NCBI GenBank assembly: GCA_025937035.1
Contig: JAICSG010000259.1
Coordinates: 1 to 6,169, forward strand
DNA from: Thermoanaerobaculia bacterium
GTDB taxonomy: Bacteria; Acidobacteriota; Thermoanaerobaculia; Multivoradales; UBA5704
Length of the DNA stretch: 6,169 nt
Direction of reading: 5' to 3'
The number at the start of each line of letters is the position of its first letter. Position 1 is the stretch's first letter. Of the stretch, positions 5,258 through 6,169 are shown in pieces. The notes under the pieces were generated by a model. It saw only the letters and a list, made by a program, of their open reading frames with translations, made no database searches and had not been told where the DNA came from. The translations under genes were made by a program, and so were the position numbers.

Positions 5258-6169
5258 CACATCCCTCCCATCGTGCCGCGCATCTCCATCGGCTGGCCCA
5301 TCAGCCAGACCGCGGAGATCCAGAGGAGCAGGCAGAGGCCGGCCCAGGGGAGGAACGCCGCCACGGCCCGCGCCGGGGCCTCGCGGCCGGCGATCCGCCA
5401 GGCCACGAGAAAGGAGCCGAGCAGACCGAGCCCCAGGAATCCCATCTCCAGCGGATGCACCCACCCCGGAGAGAGGCCGCCGAGATGCCAGGCGGGTTTC
5501 CCCAGCAGCGGCAGCCCGAAATCGGCGAAGGCGCTCTGAATCACCGGGATGAAGGTGAGCAGGCTGGTGAACAGGTGGAAGCTGTAGTGGGCCATCCAGA
5601 TCCCCAGCCCCAGGGGGACGAGGGAGTAGGCGAAGCGCGCCGCCAGGGGCAGGAGGGCCTGGCGGATTCGCGCCCCCCGGCGGGCCGTCCAGGCGGCGAG
5701 GCCCAGCAGGAGGGCGGGCTCGGCCACCAGGAGGAGCAGGAAGATCACGCCCAGCACCGGCGCCTCGTGGGTGGTCCCCATCCGCGCCGCCAGCCACGAT
5801 TCGACGGCGTAGACCGGGCTGACCATGCCGAAGGCGTTCACCAGCGCGCCGAAGGTGAAGACCACGGCCAGCGCCGAGAGGTCCTTGCGTTGGGAGAAGA
5901 AGCCGACCCCGGAGCGGCGAGGATCGCTCCACAGCTCGCTCCCGGGCAGCCGGCTGGCCAGGGCGACGTTGTCGTGGGGGCAGGCGTGGACGCAGTCCAG
6001 GCAGAAGGTGCAGTCCATGTTGCCCTGCTTCCGGGGCTGGAAGAGCATCAGCTCGCACCCCCGCTGCAAGATGACGTCGGCCTGGCGAGTCCCCGTAATG
6101 CAGTCGAGGGTCTCACACCGGGCGCAGACGTCCGGATCGCTGACCTTGACCTCCAGGGGGGAGAGGGTC
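5257..6169 (-). CDS. Membrane polyferredoxin with two [4Fe-4S] motifs, 5' end cut
   Basis: The frame is open to the window edge and 303 residues are visible; the true start lies beyond 6169. Starting inside the window (TTG 6069) would remove the first cluster motif, so the gene is treated as partial. Visible residues 15-38 hold CARCETLDC plus a later Cys (C15, C18, C23, C38), and residues 53-63 hold CTFCLDCVHACP, a classic CxxCxxCxxxCP [4Fe-4S] motif. About five TM helices follow (roughly 97-122, 136-162, 175-205, 241-260, 268-290), with histidines 194 and 198 in or near the third. The tail is Met-rich (MGQPMEMRGTMGGM). This architecture places it among membrane iron-sulfur electron carriers (NapH/NosR/CcoG/FesM-like), passing electrons between the cytoplasmic face and a membrane or periplasmic acceptor. 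The exact subfamily is uncertain. It overlaps the next gene by one base, which implies a shared transcript; the promoter must lie outside the window. Confidence 0.8.
   Translation of the reverse strand, partial: TLSPLEVKVSDPDVCARCETLDCITGTRQADVILQRGCELMLFQPRKQGNMDCTFCLDCVHACPHDNVALASRLPGSELWSDPRRSGVGFFSQRKDLSALAVVFTFGALVNAFGMVSPVYAVESWLAARMGTTHEAPVLGVIFLLLLVAEPALLLGLAAWTARRGARIRQALLPLAARFAYSLVPLGLGIWMAHYSFHLFTSLLTFIPVIQSAFADFGLPLLGKPAWHLGGLSPGWVHPLEMGFLGLGLLGSFLVAWRIAGREAPARAVAAFLPWAGLCLLLWISAVWLMGQPMEMRGTMGGM
5263..5269 (-). promoter_or_regulatory. Ribosome binding site inside the Fe-S gene's last codons
   Basis: On the - strand GGGAGGG (5269-5263) precedes the ATG at 5257 by 5 bases. It lies within the final Met-Gly-Gly codons of the upstream Fe-S gene, whose TGA overlaps the ATG as TGATG. 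This is a standard arrangement for termination-reinitiation coupling and supports equimolar expression of the two proteins. Confidence 0.65.

Noticed and set aside
5258..6058. Extending the small exported protein upstream by about 267 codons in its own frame
   Set aside because: The extension runs through the Fe-S gene in the wrong frame and reads as Arg/Pro/Gly-rich noise. The ATG at 5257 has a good ribosome binding site and is followed by a normal signal peptide.
6067..6069. TTG as the start of the Fe-S membrane protein
   Set aside because: The frame stays open to the window edge and the upstream codons encode a Cys motif (CARCETLDC) that belongs to the protein, so the real start is outside the window.

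Overview
This is a GC-rich (by eye about two-thirds G+C), gene-dense stretch of a bacterial chromosome. Exported proteins with ordinary Sec signal peptides, a GTG start, a bacterial exported Tricorn-type protease and a membrane polyferredoxin point to an environmental Gram-negative bacterium. Acidobacteriota or a similar high-GC phylum is my best guess. That is inference only, since no rRNA or marker gene is present.

Layout. The + strand carries the last 63 codons of an MscS-type mechanosensitive channel (1-193). After a 51-base gap comes a complete secreted Tricorn-like S41 serine protease (245-3580). The - strand carries a tight three-gene cluster, read from the right edge leftwards: a membrane protein with two [4Fe-4S] cluster motifs and about five TM helices, cut by the window edge (6169-5257); a small exported protein anchored by one C-terminal TM helix (5257-4712); and a secreted alpha/beta hydrolase resembling the S9 (prolyl oligopeptidase) catalytic domain (4706-3690). 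The first two genes of the cluster overlap by one base, and the last two are 5 bases apart.

The two transcription directions converge at about 3581-3689. This gap is filled by an unusual inverted array of 9-base units, AGGGAC plus three variable bases: five units forward, then four inverted. It can fold into a long, slippable hairpin followed by a U-rich stretch on the + strand, so it probably ends the protease transcript. It may also belong to a dispersed repeat family.

How the genes may work together. The protease and the hydrolase are both predicted to be exported and could both act on extracytoplasmic peptides, but they are convergent rather than co-transcribed. The Fe-S membrane protein and its one-TM partner look like a redox pair. 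Their arrangement resembles a CcoG/FixG-type copper reductase split into two polypeptides. The partner's predicted mature N-terminus is a histidine and the Fe-S protein ends in a Met-rich tail, so copper handling is a testable idea but is not shown by the sequence.

I saw no tRNA, rRNA, CRISPR array, insertion sequence or phage gene. No gap without a gene exceeds about 110 bases.
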